NCBI GenBank assembly: GCA_016401345.1
Contig: JAEACG010000004.1
Location: forward strand, 1-64,000
DNA from: Fictibacillus nanhaiensis
GTDB lineage: Bacteria; Bacillota; Bacilli; Bacillales; Fictibacillaceae
Length of the DNA: 64,000 nucleotides
Reading direction: 5' to 3'
Part shown: piece after piece, positions 1 to 7,843 of the stretch
Position numbering within the stretch: position 1 is the stretch's first letter
How the letters are laid out: each line of letters starts with the position of its first letter
The notes under the pieces: model-generated
The model's input: only the letters and a program-made list of their open reading frames with translations
Databases searched by the model: none
What the model was told of the DNA's origin: nothing
Translations under genes and position numbers: made by a program

Positions 1-78
1 AAAAAGAATAATGGGAAAATAATTATAATATTTATGCTTACATTCTTTCGAGATAAAAGCAGGAATGAGGGAAGTAGT

Positions 79-441
79 TTGAGTAATGAACAATTAGTAA
101 ATGAAACATTGATTTCACTTAAAGAATTTTTACCTAATGTTATAAAGGAAACAAATAACACAGCGGAATTATTTCATTCTGACCGGGAGAATATGGCTTT
201 AGCAAAATTGGTCCAGTTAATTGATGCTTACTCATGGATTATAGATGCCGCAAGTGGAGTACAAAAACTAGGTTATTTACAGCTATTGGAACTGGAGAGT
301 ATAACCAATTATTTGAAAGAGATTGAACAAGCTATGGCTATTCAAGATTTCGTAGCTGTAAGTGACATTTTGGAATATGAAATTGCTGAGATGTTAGAAA
401 ACTGGAATAAAGAATTCAATGAAGGAATCGGTGTAAATTAG
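79..441 (+). CDS. Helical orphan protein, function unknown
   Basis: This is a small, acidic, soluble and probably all-helical protein of about 120 residues. I see no signal peptide, membrane segment or catalytic motif and do not recognise the family. The frame is open from an ATG at 34, but that ATG has no good ribosome binding site. A TTG at 79 sits six bases after AGGGA (68-72), so I prefer it. The size and helical character recall small flagellar or secretion chaperones, and a motility-type peptide gene follows 550 bp downstream. That is only a contextual hint. Confidence 0.55.
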   Translation: MSNEQLVNETLISLKEFLPNVIKETNNTAELFHSDRENMALAKLVQLIDAYSWIIDAASGVQKLGYLQLLELESITNYLKEIEQAMAIQDFVAVSDILEYEIAEMLENWNKEFNEGIGVN

Positions 442-554
442 ATTCAAATGGTCATTACAAAGTAACAAAAAGCGGAGACGAAAGTTTCATGTGTAAATAT
501 CGTGTTATGCAATATGAAAAAGATGATGAAGCAACAATGGTTGTGAAAAAGTGA
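441..554 (+). pseudogene. Possible gene remnant after the first ORF
   Basis: The frame starting at 441 reads about 37 protein-like codons (DSNGHYKVTKSG, then CKYRVMQYEKDDE) up to a TGA at 552-554. It has no start codon with a ribosome binding site, and stops lie just upstream in the same frame (408-410 and 420-422). The composition is coding-like, so it may be the decayed tail of a lost gene. It could also be chance. Confidence 0.3.
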
Positions 555-601
555 TTACTAGTAAGCTATTAATAGAACTGATCAAATTAGAGTAAAGGTT
601 A

Positions 602-647
602 AAGATAACAGCTGAGAAAAGAAATCGATTAACCTGTTATTTTTTTG
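602..647 (+). terminator. Weak terminator-like hairpin
   Basis: The arms ATAACAG (605-611) and CTGTTAT (634-640) are followed by a run of T. The loop is long at 22 nt, so support is modest. From here to 930 I see no gene. Confidence 0.35.
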
Positions 648-932
648 TGAGTTTTAGATCTAACCACATTAGTCATCACTTAAATAGACTGCCAAATATT
701 AATTATGTTGTAAATATAAGGTTCTAACTCTGTAAAATTACGTAGTACCACTGTTTACTCATTTTGGATTTAAATTCTTAATAAATTGTTATTGTTTTTG
801 TTGTTTAAATATACCTTACTTATTAAACTGACAGTTTTATTTTTACAAGATAATTAGTATATTCAAGGGGAGAATTTTTTATACTCCAATTTCAGTATTA
901 CAATACAGTTATTAAAAAGTAAATTCATACAA

Positions 933-958
933 TTAATCATTAATTACATAGCCATATT
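933..958 (+). promoter_or_regulatory. Candidate sigma-D promoter of the yjfB-like gene
   Basis: TTAA (933-936), 14 bp, then GCCATATT (951-958) resembles the sigma-D pattern TAAA-N15-GCCGATAT. It lies 32 bp before a YjfB-family gene, a family that is sigma-D controlled in B. subtilis. The -10 match is imperfect. Confidence 0.35.
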
Positions 959-990
959 AAAAGTAATTAATTAAAGATAGAGGTGAATGT

Positions 991-1167
991 ATGGATATCC
1001 CAGCGCTATCAATAGCTATAAATCAAACCCAAATTCAGCACCAAGCAAGCATCACCGTCATGAAAATGGCCATGAACACAGCTCAACAAAATAGTTCTGA
1101 TTTTATTAAGATGCTTGAACAATCTGTTCAGCCACACTTAGGCAGTTCTGTAGATATTAAGTTGTAG
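991..1167 (+). CDS. yjfB: YjfB-family putative motility peptide
   Basis: The 58-residue product starts MDIPALSIAINQ and carries the amphipathic helix, Gln-rich middle and SVDIKL end typical of the YjfB family. In B. subtilis this family belongs to the sigma-D motility regulon, but its molecular role is unknown. The ATG is preceded by an AGGTGA ribosome binding site (981-986). A strong terminator follows at once, so the gene is monocistronic. The sigma-D-like promoter upstream fits a motility role. The family call is from recall of its signature. Confidence 0.75.
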   Translation: MDIPALSIAINQTQIQHQASITVMKMAMNTAQQNSSDFIKMLEQSVQPHLGSSVDIKL

Positions 1168-1171
1168 CAAC

Positions 1172-1195
1172 GACCCATTGTGGGTCTTTTTTTTG
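1172..1195 (+). terminator. Rho-independent terminator of yjfB
   Basis: A perfect GACCCA/TGGGTC stem (1172-1177 with 1181-1186) is followed by eight or more T residues. Confidence 0.85.
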
Positions 1196-1275
1196 TAAAC
1201 TGTCGCAATCTGTCATCCATTTGTGAGCACAAACTATCGCCAATGTGGGTATACTCCTACTATGGAGGTGTTTGT

Positions 1276-1584
1276 ATGAAGGAATTTATGTGGCTGCAAC
1301 CTCAATTTTTGATATGCTTTGGTCTTGCGGTTCTTAACCTATTAGATGCTTTTATCACTCATATCCTGTTACAAAATGGTGCAAGTGAATTAAATCCTTT
1401 AATGAATAAAGCCTATGCTTACCATCCAACAGTGTTTCTAACCATTAAAATTATACTTTCTTTTCTTGTACTTTGGTGTGGAACATTCATTGTTCATAAG
1501 AGAATTAGAATACTGACCGTCTTTGCCTTTATCATCTATTCTTGTGTGGTGACTTGGCAGATTTTTCTGCTTTTCTCCATTTAA
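1276..1584 (+). CDS. Small DUF5658-like membrane protein
   Basis: This 102-residue integral membrane protein has three predicted helices. The first loop carries NGASELNPLM, the pattern of the DUF5658 family, whose function is unknown. The start is the ATG at 1276 because GGAGGTG lies at 1264-1270. A longer frame from a GTG at 1180 would begin inside the yjfB terminator and is rejected. A hairpin follows directly. Confidence 0.65.
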   Translation: MKEFMWLQPQFLICFGLAVLNLLDAFITHILLQNGASELNPLMNKAYAYHPTVFLTIKIILSFLVLWCGTFIVHKRIRILTVFAFIIYSCVVTWQIFLLFSI

Positions 1585-1620
1585 AAAGCCTTTCCTTATG
1601 TGGAAAAGCTTTGATTAGGT
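1585..1620. terminator. Hairpin between convergent genes
   Basis: AAAGCCTTTCC (1585-1595) pairs with GGAAAAGCTTT (1602-1612) with one mismatch. It lies between the stops of the plus-strand membrane protein gene and the minus-strand pilin gene, so it could serve both. Confidence 0.55.
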
Positions 1621-3420
1621 TTATTTTATTTTTCGTTCGACCGTTGAAACCGCTAGATCCTTGATCTTTGGTAAACCTTCTGGTGGATTTTCAATCAGGT
1701 CAGGGTTATACGTTATTTTTAATCTAGATTGTGAGGGTGAGAGGCTTGGTTGGTTTGCTGCATATATATCATCTCGATAACCAATGATGTAGCCTAAGAA
1801 ATATATAGGATCTCTTCTTACTACACCTTTCGTTGCATTTAAGACAATCTTTCTCCCAAAGATTCCTCCCTGGATCTCCAAGTGAGAGGCGACTCCGTAA
1901 ATTTCCATGAGTTCTTCTGAATAGAAAAATCCTCGAATAACATTAGGTTCATCTTTATACAGATTATTATTAGAAATCTGAATGGCACCTTTTCCGAAAA
2001 TAACCAAGGAGCTCTCAGTCTGACCTTGGTCAATTCCTTGAATTTTTGAGTAGTTGATGTTGGTTTCACCTGTTACAAAGATTGAAGAATTAAACTTTAC
2101 ATTTGCCCCATTTATCGTTAAATCTCCATTCACAAAAAGAGGTCCGTCAATTTGAAACTTTTCATAGTTATTAGGATTATTAGGATCCAGTGGTGATCTA
2201 GGTGTTTCTCCTATTGTCAGGTCACCACCGATGTAACCGCCATTTTTAAGTGAGAACACCATATCAGGCTTTGGTATTGTGTTTCGTAACGAAAGGGTTT
2301 GATTTTCCTTCAATAATACACTGAGCCGATTTAGTGTAACACTGTTGCTAAGCACAATAGTAGAATTGCCGTTACCGATAAGGGAACCATTCACAAATGC
2401 ATTCTTTGTGTCCTTTACGCCTATTAGTTCAGAAAGTGGGGTGGTGTTCGCTGAATCGAAGTAATAATCGTCCTTCTGAGCATCAATATCAATAGGAGCA
2501 AAGTTAGTGACTCTGCTTTCTAATATTGGTGTGAACTGTTTGTTTGGATCGGAATTATATTTCGTAAAGGCTTCGGTTACTTTTGAAGGAACAATTTCTT
2601 CATATGCATCACTACGATTAAATGTGTTTTGATTAATATTTTGATTATATGAGAGTTTGTCTGTGTTTAATTTATACAGTTTCTCACCTACGATTAAGCG
2701 GGCTTTCGAGCCGTTTTCACCCTCAATGCTGGGTAGATCGGATGGAATCCACGTAAAACCATTATTCTGGTAAGTAACTACACCGGTATTCTTTGTTACG
2801 AGGTTTCTCTCTACATATAAATCTCCCTTTATCGCAACTCCTCCATGAAGAAACATATTGCCATCATCTTTTTTTGAAACACATTTTGCTTCGTCTTTAC
2901 AAGGGTTATAAGCACCGACAGCATATTTTAAGGCGTCAGGTACTTTCTTTGCACCAAGGTGTATAGTGGAAATAATCGTTTTTGTTTTTCCTTTAACCGT
3001 AGCTTCACTATGTAATGTCATCGCTTGAGTAAGATCCTCTGTGCCCGGAGTAAGGTAGGAGCGGTTATATATCTTTACGTTTAATTTTTTATTGTTTTCA
3101 TCAATAAGCTTCCCAGCATTCTGGTGTATAGTGTTTTCATTGCTAACATAATACGTTTGAACGATACTAGCCATACGATTTTCAAAATCTCCTACCGGCA
3201 GACCAACTAGTGGTTTTGTTTCGGTTTCAAGGTAAGCCGTTAAAAAATCAATACCTTTTTCGGCAAGCTCTGTCACTTGAATATCTGATTCACGAACAGA
3301 GGTTCTTTTGACTCCGTTCATGGTCGTGGATAGAAGGGAAAGCCCCGCTACAGAAAAGATTACGATCATTATTAACACAATAATTAATGTATTACCATTT
3401 TCATTACGCAGCTTTTTCAT
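1621..3420 (-). CDS. Large minor pilin, PilX/GspK-like N-terminus with repeat-rich body
   Basis: The 599-residue product has a short basic leader ending in G, then NTLIIVLIMIVIF, a pilin-type hydrophobic helix. The Glu expected at mature position 5 is replaced by Ile, as in GspK-like tip pilins. The body, roughly residues 330-560, is rich in Gly, Asn and Val with recurring pieces such as FVNGSLIG, GGYIGGDLTI and FVNGDLTI. This suggests stacked beta strands like a beta-helix. It is the last gene of a three-gene minus-strand operon of prepilins and overlaps its upstream neighbour by 4 bp. I infer a pilus-tip or adhesin-like subunit. Confidence 0.7.
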   Translation of the reverse strand: MKKLRNENGNTLIIVLIMIVIFSVAGLSLLSTTMNGVKRTSVRESDIQVTELAEKGIDFLTAYLETETKPLVGLPVGDFENRMASIVQTYYVSNENTIHQNAGKLIDENNKKLNVKIYNRSYLTPGTEDLTQAMTLHSEATVKGKTKTIISTIHLGAKKVPDALKYAVGAYNPCKDEAKCVSKKDDGNMFLHGGVAIKGDLYVERNLVTKNTGVVTYQNNGFTWIPSDLPSIEGENGSKARLIVGEKLYKLNTDKLSYNQNINQNTFNRSDAYEEIVPSKVTEAFTKYNSDPNKQFTPILESRVTNFAPIDIDAQKDDYYFDSANTTPLSELIGVKDTKNAFVNGSLIGNGNSTIVLSNSVTLNRLSVLLKENQTLSLRNTIPKPDMVFSLKNGGYIGGDLTIGETPRSPLDPNNPNNYEKFQIDGPLFVNGDLTINGANVKFNSSIFVTGETNINYSKIQGIDQGQTESSLVIFGKGAIQISNNNLYKDEPNVIRGFFYSEELMEIYGVASHLEIQGGIFGRKIVLNATKGVVRRDPIYFLGYIIGYRDDIYAANQPSLSPSQSRLKITYNPDLIENPPEGLPKIKDLAVSTVERKIK

Positions 3421-3884
3421 TTTCCCCCTCCTAATAAACCAAACTGGCTATTAAGTGACAGCGGTTTGGCTTTTTCATTTTTAGTACTTCTTACTTTCAA
3501 GTAAATTCTAATACTGTTTCCTTCAATAGAAATTTTAGAACCGGTTAAGTCATAGGCATTGGTATGAAGAGCAGAGTTATTCATTTTCGCTTCTGACCCG
3601 ATAAAACCCACGGTTTTTATTATTCCTTCCTTCTCATAGGAAAGAATATTTTGTGTTTCATTGGATACGTCCTTAATTTTAGAAGAGGGAACCGTATAAA
3701 GGTCATTTATGATTTGTGACATGATTAAATCTGCTTCATCTCTTATTAAGGCTTCTGTATGTACACGTTTTTCGGTGTTAAGTCCGTTTAAGAGGAAAGA
3801 GTAAGCTACAGTTCCTATTATGGAAAACAGTACAATGGTGACGAGCATCTCAATAAGGGTTAAGCCTTTTTGGTTATTGATCAT
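3417..3884 (-). CDS. Minor pilin, PilW-like prepilin
   Basis: The 155-residue prepilin begins MINNQKG, then LTLIEMLVTIVLF, a class III signal with cleavage after G and the conserved Glu at +5. The start at 3884 is chosen because GAGGGG lies about 10 nt upstream; longer frames run into the previous gene without a better site. It is the middle gene of the three-gene prepilin operon and overlaps the upstream gene by 11 bp. Such pilins usually help start fibre assembly with PilX- and PilV-type partners. Processing needs a prepilin peptidase that is not in this window. Confidence 0.8.
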   Translation of the reverse strand: MINNQKGLTLIEMLVTIVLFSIIGTVAYSFLLNGLNTEKRVHTEALIRDEADLIMSQIINDLYTVPSSKIKDVSNETQNILSYEKEGIIKTVGFIGSEAKMNNSALHTNAYDLTGSKISIEGNSIRIYLKVRSTKNEKAKPLSLNSQFGLLGGGK

Positions 3885-4317
3885 AAGATACATACCCCTC
3901 GACAGATGAACCTTTCGTTCTTTCATTTACTCGATAAGACACTGTCACTGTTATAGGAAATAGTTTAGCGTTTACTTCCTTTGAATTACCTAGCTTTGTA
4001 TTTACATTGATGGAGTACTTCGTATTATTGATTATTGTTGTATAGAAATTACTGCATTCTTCTACTGTCAGAGCATGGCATTGCTCACTGCTATAAACAG
4101 TTTCCTGAATAGGTACTTTAATTCCATAATCGAGTGGCTTTTGCTGAATACGGTCTAGTGTCATCCGAGCAAGGTTTGTAGCGACTAGTTTTTGATTGTT
4201 GTTAGAAGATATTCCGTCTGCCTGTATAAAAAGATTGGAAAATGCTATGACAGAAACCGATAGAATACTAAGGGATACAAGTACTTCAATTAATGAAAAT
4301 CCTTTCTCTGAAAACAT
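3874..4317 (-). CDS. Minor pilin, PilV-like prepilin
   Basis: The 147-residue prepilin begins MFSEKG, then FSLIEVLVSLSIL, with a canonical G/F cleavage site and Glu at +5. Two cysteines in a short loop (QCHALTVEEC) could form a disulfide outside the cell. It is the first gene of the minus-strand prepilin operon, divergent from the pilus assembly operon across 168 bp. The whole set looks like the tip-initiation complex of the pilus encoded on the other strand. Confidence 0.8.
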   Translation of the reverse strand: MFSEKGFSLIEVLVSLSILSVSVIAFSNLFIQADGISSNNNQKLVATNLARMTLDRIQQKPLDYGIKVPIQETVYSSEQCHALTVEECSNFYTTIINNTKYSINVNTKLGNSKEVNAKLFPITVTVSYRVNERTKGSSVEGYVSYDQ

Positions 4318-4485
4318 AAAACATCATCCTAAATTTATAGTGTAATACGCAAACGTTTATCATTTATTTGTAGTATATAAGTAGTATACAATAATTCTCA
4401 TTAAATTTTGAATTTATTGGATGATTTTGTATAGTTTTGTAGTATTATAGTAAAAAAGATACAAATTACTGAATGGAGGGATAGT
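4318..4485. promoter_or_regulatory. Divergent control region of the two pilus operons
   Basis: The AT-rich 168 bp between the minus-strand prepilins and the plus-strand assembly operon must hold both promoters. TATAGT near 4446 is a plausible plus-strand -10, and the GGAGGG ribosome binding site is at 4475-4480. I cannot assign -35 boxes with confidence. Confidence 0.4.
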
Positions 4486-5703
4486 GTGTCCTATTTAATA
4501 ATGGCTGTAATATGTTCGTTGGTTGTGACGCCTATAATCCTTTATCTACCTATAAATCTATCAAAAAGAGAGAAGTTCATTCTAATTGGTATTTCTTTTG
4601 TTTTAGCAATAGGTGGTATGTTTACGATTGATTATTTGTCGTATTGGATATCAATCGCCATCATATTATGTCTAGCGTTTACAGCTGCATATGTTTCGGA
4701 AAAATGGGTTCCTAATCTTTCTACAAATGCTAGAGAAGAATTTGCTAGTGCTCTACATACAATTCAACCTCTATTCTCTAGGGACGATAATCGTATGGAG
4801 CAGCTAGAGGTCGAAGAAGTGTTAGCTCCAACTCTTGAAGAAACTGTTCAAGATAAAGAAGAGCTAAACGATGAAATACCTATTCAGTTAGAAGATTCCT
4901 TTTCATTAGAGGATGTATGGGTAGATGACTTAGAGGTAACTTCCGTTGATTTAGTACTCGAAGATGTTTCAGAGGAAGAGGTCGTTGTTGAAGATGACCT
5001 GTTATTGTCGCTTGAAGAACTGCAGAAGCAAGAGGATGAATTTGAGTTTCTAGAGATTAATAGATCTGAACTAATAGATTTGAACTCGGAGGAGAATTCT
5101 GAATTTGAGACGATCGATGAAATGATTCTGGAACGAGCAGAGTTATTTGAGGAGCTTGATGAAACAGAGCTTGAAACAGAGTTAGAAACGGAACGTGAAA
5201 TAGAGCTTGGAGAAGCAGCAGTAGATGAAATAGAGCGAGAAGAAGATAGTGTTATGGAATTAGAAGAGATTGAGCACTTAGATATATCTGATATTACACT
5301 AGAGGTTGTCGAAAATTCTATAGAGAAAGAACTAGTAATTTCTAAAGTTGAGCCGATAAATGATATAGAGATAATAATTGAGTCCGAAATCATCAGTGAA
5401 GAGCTGAACGTTGTTAGTCCTTTAGATATGGATTTTGCGGTTCAGGATATGCTTTTACATACGCTTAGTCATTATCAAGAGAAACAGGATTTTGACTCTT
5501 ATCACTCTATGTTATTGGCTATTTTAGAAGAGCCTCTATCAAACAAAGATTATTATCTTTTTGCAAAATTATTAGTAGAATCCTTTTTGGCAACAAATTA
5601 TGCTAAAGGAGCAAAAGCTATTCTACAAAGCATGGGTGAGAGATTGTCAGATTATCCTATCATTCAAGAAGAAATTAAACATTATTTATCTTCATTAGAT
5701 TAA
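4486..5703 (+). CDS. Membrane protein with long acidic linker, first gene of pilus operon
   Basis: The 405-residue protein starts with GTG behind GGAGGG. The first 75 residues form about three membrane helices. Residues ~95-320 are a strikingly acidic, Glu/Asp/Leu-rich, low-complexity stretch that is probably disordered or coiled. The last ~85 residues are an alpha-helical domain that looks TPR-like (HYQEKQDFDSYHSML). I do not recognise the family. Its position directly before the pilus genes suggests a scaffold role on the cytoplasmic face. The 169-residue serine-rich frame on the other strand is a shadow of the acidic codons. Confidence 0.7.
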   Translation: MSYLIMAVICSLVVTPIILYLPINLSKREKFILIGISFVLAIGGMFTIDYLSYWISIAIILCLAFTAAYVSEKWVPNLSTNAREEFASALHTIQPLFSRDDNRMEQLEVEEVLAPTLEETVQDKEELNDEIPIQLEDSFSLEDVWVDDLEVTSVDLVLEDVSEEEVVVEDDLLLSLEELQKQEDEFEFLEINRSELIDLNSEENSEFETIDEMILERAELFEELDETELETELETEREIELGEAAVDEIEREEDSVMELEEIEHLDISDITLEVVENSIEKELVISKVEPINDIEIIIESEIISEELNVVSPLDMDFAVQDMLLHTLSHYQEKQDFDSYHSMLLAILEEPLSNKDYYLFAKLLVESFLATNYAKGAKAILQSMGERLSDYPIIQEEIKHYLSSLD

Positions 5704-5733
5704 ATTACACATAAAGGAAAAGGTGAATCAAGA

Positions 5734-6447
5734 ATGAAAAAAAGCAACCAGTTTATCGGATTGCCGATAATTAGCATTCAAGATGGAACAGAAGTAGGAA
5801 GTGTAAAATCACTTGTAGTAAATTCTCAACAGCGTACAGTGGATTTTTTAACGGTTGAACATGAAGATTGGCAGATTAGTGTAAGAGCGATTCCATTTAA
5901 GAAGATAGCAGGGGTTGGAGAATTTGCTGTAATGATTGAAGATCGAAATTCAATCTTTGATTTAACAGAGATTCCTATTGCAAACGAACTAGTTCAGAAG
6001 AAGATTGGAATTGCAGGAGCAAAGATCATTGATCGGAAAGGCCAGTTAATTGGGGAAGCGACAGAATTCTTTATTGATGAAGATAATGGATCTATTCTAG
6101 GTATTGCCGTATCGGTTCAATCCAAAGAATTGGTTCTTGCTGCAGAATACGTAATTACCTATGGTCGTGATTTATTAGTTGTTAAAGAAGAATCCGAATT
6201 GAAATTTTTGGATCGAGCAGAATTGCTCCTTATGAAACAAGAAGATGCTGTATCAAATGAGCCTGATAGGATTAAAGAAAAGCAATATCAATTATTAACG
6301 GGCAGAACTACAACAAAAGACATTTTCTCTAGAAATGGTGTACTTCTTTTCCCAAATGGCACTCAGTTAAAAAAAGAAGACGTTGAAGCTGCACAAGAAC
6401 ACGGACCTGCAGTACTAGCTGAACTTTCTATGAATGTTGTCGGCTAA
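5734..6447 (+). CDS. PRC-barrel domain protein
   Basis: The 237-residue soluble protein has two PRC-barrel-like repeats, near residues 5-80 and 92-165. Each opens with a small beta segment (GLPIISIQDGTEVGSVKSL; GAKIIDRKGQLIGEATEF). PRC barrels occur in RimM, photosynthetic reaction centres and YrrD-like proteins and usually mediate protein contacts. The gene is 30 bp after the acidic membrane protein and 10 bp before the VanW-like gene, so it is within the operon. An adaptor role in pilus assembly is inference. Confidence 0.75.
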   Translation: MKKSNQFIGLPIISIQDGTEVGSVKSLVVNSQQRTVDFLTVEHEDWQISVRAIPFKKIAGVGEFAVMIEDRNSIFDLTEIPIANELVQKKIGIAGAKIIDRKGQLIGEATEFFIDEDNGSILGIAVSVQSKELVLAAEYVITYGRDLLVVKEESELKFLDRAELLLMKQEDAVSNEPDRIKEKQYQLLTGRTTTKDIFSRNGVLLFPNGTQLKKEDVEAAQEHGPAVLAELSMNVVG

Positions 6448-6457
6448 AGGATAGGCT

Positions 6458-7843
6458 ATGGCTAAAACAGAATTCAATCCAAGACGATTTCTATTATTAT
6501 TTGGAATGATTAGCCTAATGTCTTTTTTTATATTTTCCACAAGCCTTTTGTCTACGAATCTATACTCTAATTTATTCGCTGAAGAAACATTTGATAAGGG
6601 GGTTCAAGTAGCCTCAGTTTCACTGGAAGGACTCACCTACGAAGAAGCGGTTCAAAGAGTAAAAGATAGAACTAACAAGTGGAAGGAAGAAAGCCAAGTC
6701 GTCCTTCTTTATCAAAAGCAAAAGGTGACGATTAGTCCTGAATCTTGGGTGTTTCAGCCAGAGGATAGTGTGAAACAAGCGAACCAGAATAACGGAACTT
6801 TGATCGCTTCTTTAAATGGAGATCTAGTAAACGAAGGTTTAAATGAATGGAAGGATTCTGGACTTTTAGAAGTTCTAGATAAAGATTTGCTGTTTCTCCA
6901 GTTAAAGCAGATCGGACAATCCCTAAAAACAGGTACTACAGAAGTCGAGGTTAATGAATTTCTAACAACTGCAGGACAACCAGACGAAATCGTGAGCGAA
7001 AGTTCAATTGAGCTATCAGGTGAACTGCCATTGTTGGATGAATGGGTTGAGGCTTTAAATGGCTATGAAATTAAATCTGGTGGTTCCTTTTCTTTATTAG
7101 AGGCTATTGAGGAAAAAGGAATGACTGCACAAGATTCAATTGATATTAATGTCCTTGGAAGTGTTATCTATTCAGCTGTGTTAAAAACAAATTTTGAATT
7201 TACAGAACGTCACATTTCTAGACAGCTACCTGAATATGTAGAGCTTGGTTATGAGGCGTATGTGAATCCCATTGAAACGGATCTAGCATTTCAAAATCCT
7301 AATCCAACTCCTTATGCGTTAGAGCTTTTTATTCAGGATGGGAAGCTATTGGTTTCAGTTGTAGGGATACAGCTTCCTCAACCTTACAGAATAGTGGTTA
7401 AGAAAGAGGAGTTTGAACCGAAAACCATCATTCACTTTAACGAGAACCTTTCTTACTTTTCAAGCTCAGTTTTAGTAGAAGCGGGGAGAAAAGGTTACTT
7501 AGGAAAAGTGTATCGCGTCTCATATGACGAAGCAGGGAAAGAGTCTGCAAGAGTGAAACTGTTTGAAGACTTTTATCCTCCTAAACACCGTATAGAAGAA
7601 CGTGGTTATCCAGTGGAACCTACGGAAGGGGAAGAAATTGAAGATGGGATGCCAGTAGAGGGCATTCCGAATGATGGTACGATGCCACCTATGTATCCGT
7701 ATTATCCGTATCCTCAAAATCCGGCTAATCCAGATCCGTTCGCGCCGGTTCTTCCTAGTATTCCGACCCCGACGGACAAGGTGCCTAACGGAAAAGAGGG
7801 CGAGACATCTGAGGGGCAGCCACAAGGGAGTGTTTCTAAGTAA
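6458..7843 (+). CDS. VanW-like membrane-anchored protein
   Basis: The 461-residue protein has one N-terminal membrane anchor (residues ~12-32), an extracellular domain with the GVQVASVSLEGLTYEEA pattern often found before VanW domains, and a VanW-like region at ~200-300 (GGSFSLLEAIEEKG, then ISRQLPEYVELGYEAYV). The conserved GGGICQ segment of VanW is missing, so any original activity may be lost. A Pro/Tyr/Asn-rich tail fills residues ~385-461. Its stop overlaps the start of pilB by one base (TAATG). I infer a cell-wall-facing accessory of the pilus. Confidence 0.7.
   Translation: MAKTEFNPRRFLLLFGMISLMSFFIFSTSLLSTNLYSNLFAEETFDKGVQVASVSLEGLTYEEAVQRVKDRTNKWKEESQVVLLYQKQKVTISPESWVFQPEDSVKQANQNNGTLIASLNGDLVNEGLNEWKDSGLLEVLDKDLLFLQLKQIGQSLKTGTTEVEVNEFLTTAGQPDEIVSESSIELSGELPLLDEWVEALNGYEIKSGGSFSLLEAIEEKGMTAQDSIDINVLGSVIYSAVLKTNFEFTERHISRQLPEYVELGYEAYVNPIETDLAFQNPNPTPYALELFIQDGKLLVSVVGIQLPQPYRIVVKKEEFEPKTIIHFNENLSYFSSSVLVEAGRKGYLGKVYRVSYDEAGKESARVKLFEDFYPPKHRIEERGYPVEPTEGEEIEDGMPVEGIPNDGTMPPMYPYYPYPQNPANPDPFAPVLPSIPTPTDKVPNGKEGETSEGQPQGSVSK

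Noticed and set aside
1180-1275. Longer N-terminus for the DUF5658-like protein
   Set aside because: The GTG at 1180 lies inside the yjfB terminator and the perfect GGAGGTG at 1264 points to ATG 1276.
4884-5393. 169-residue serine-rich frame on the minus strand
   Set aside because: It is the mirror of GAA/GAG/TTA-rich codons of the acidic membrane protein, has no ribosome binding site and lies wholly inside a real gene.
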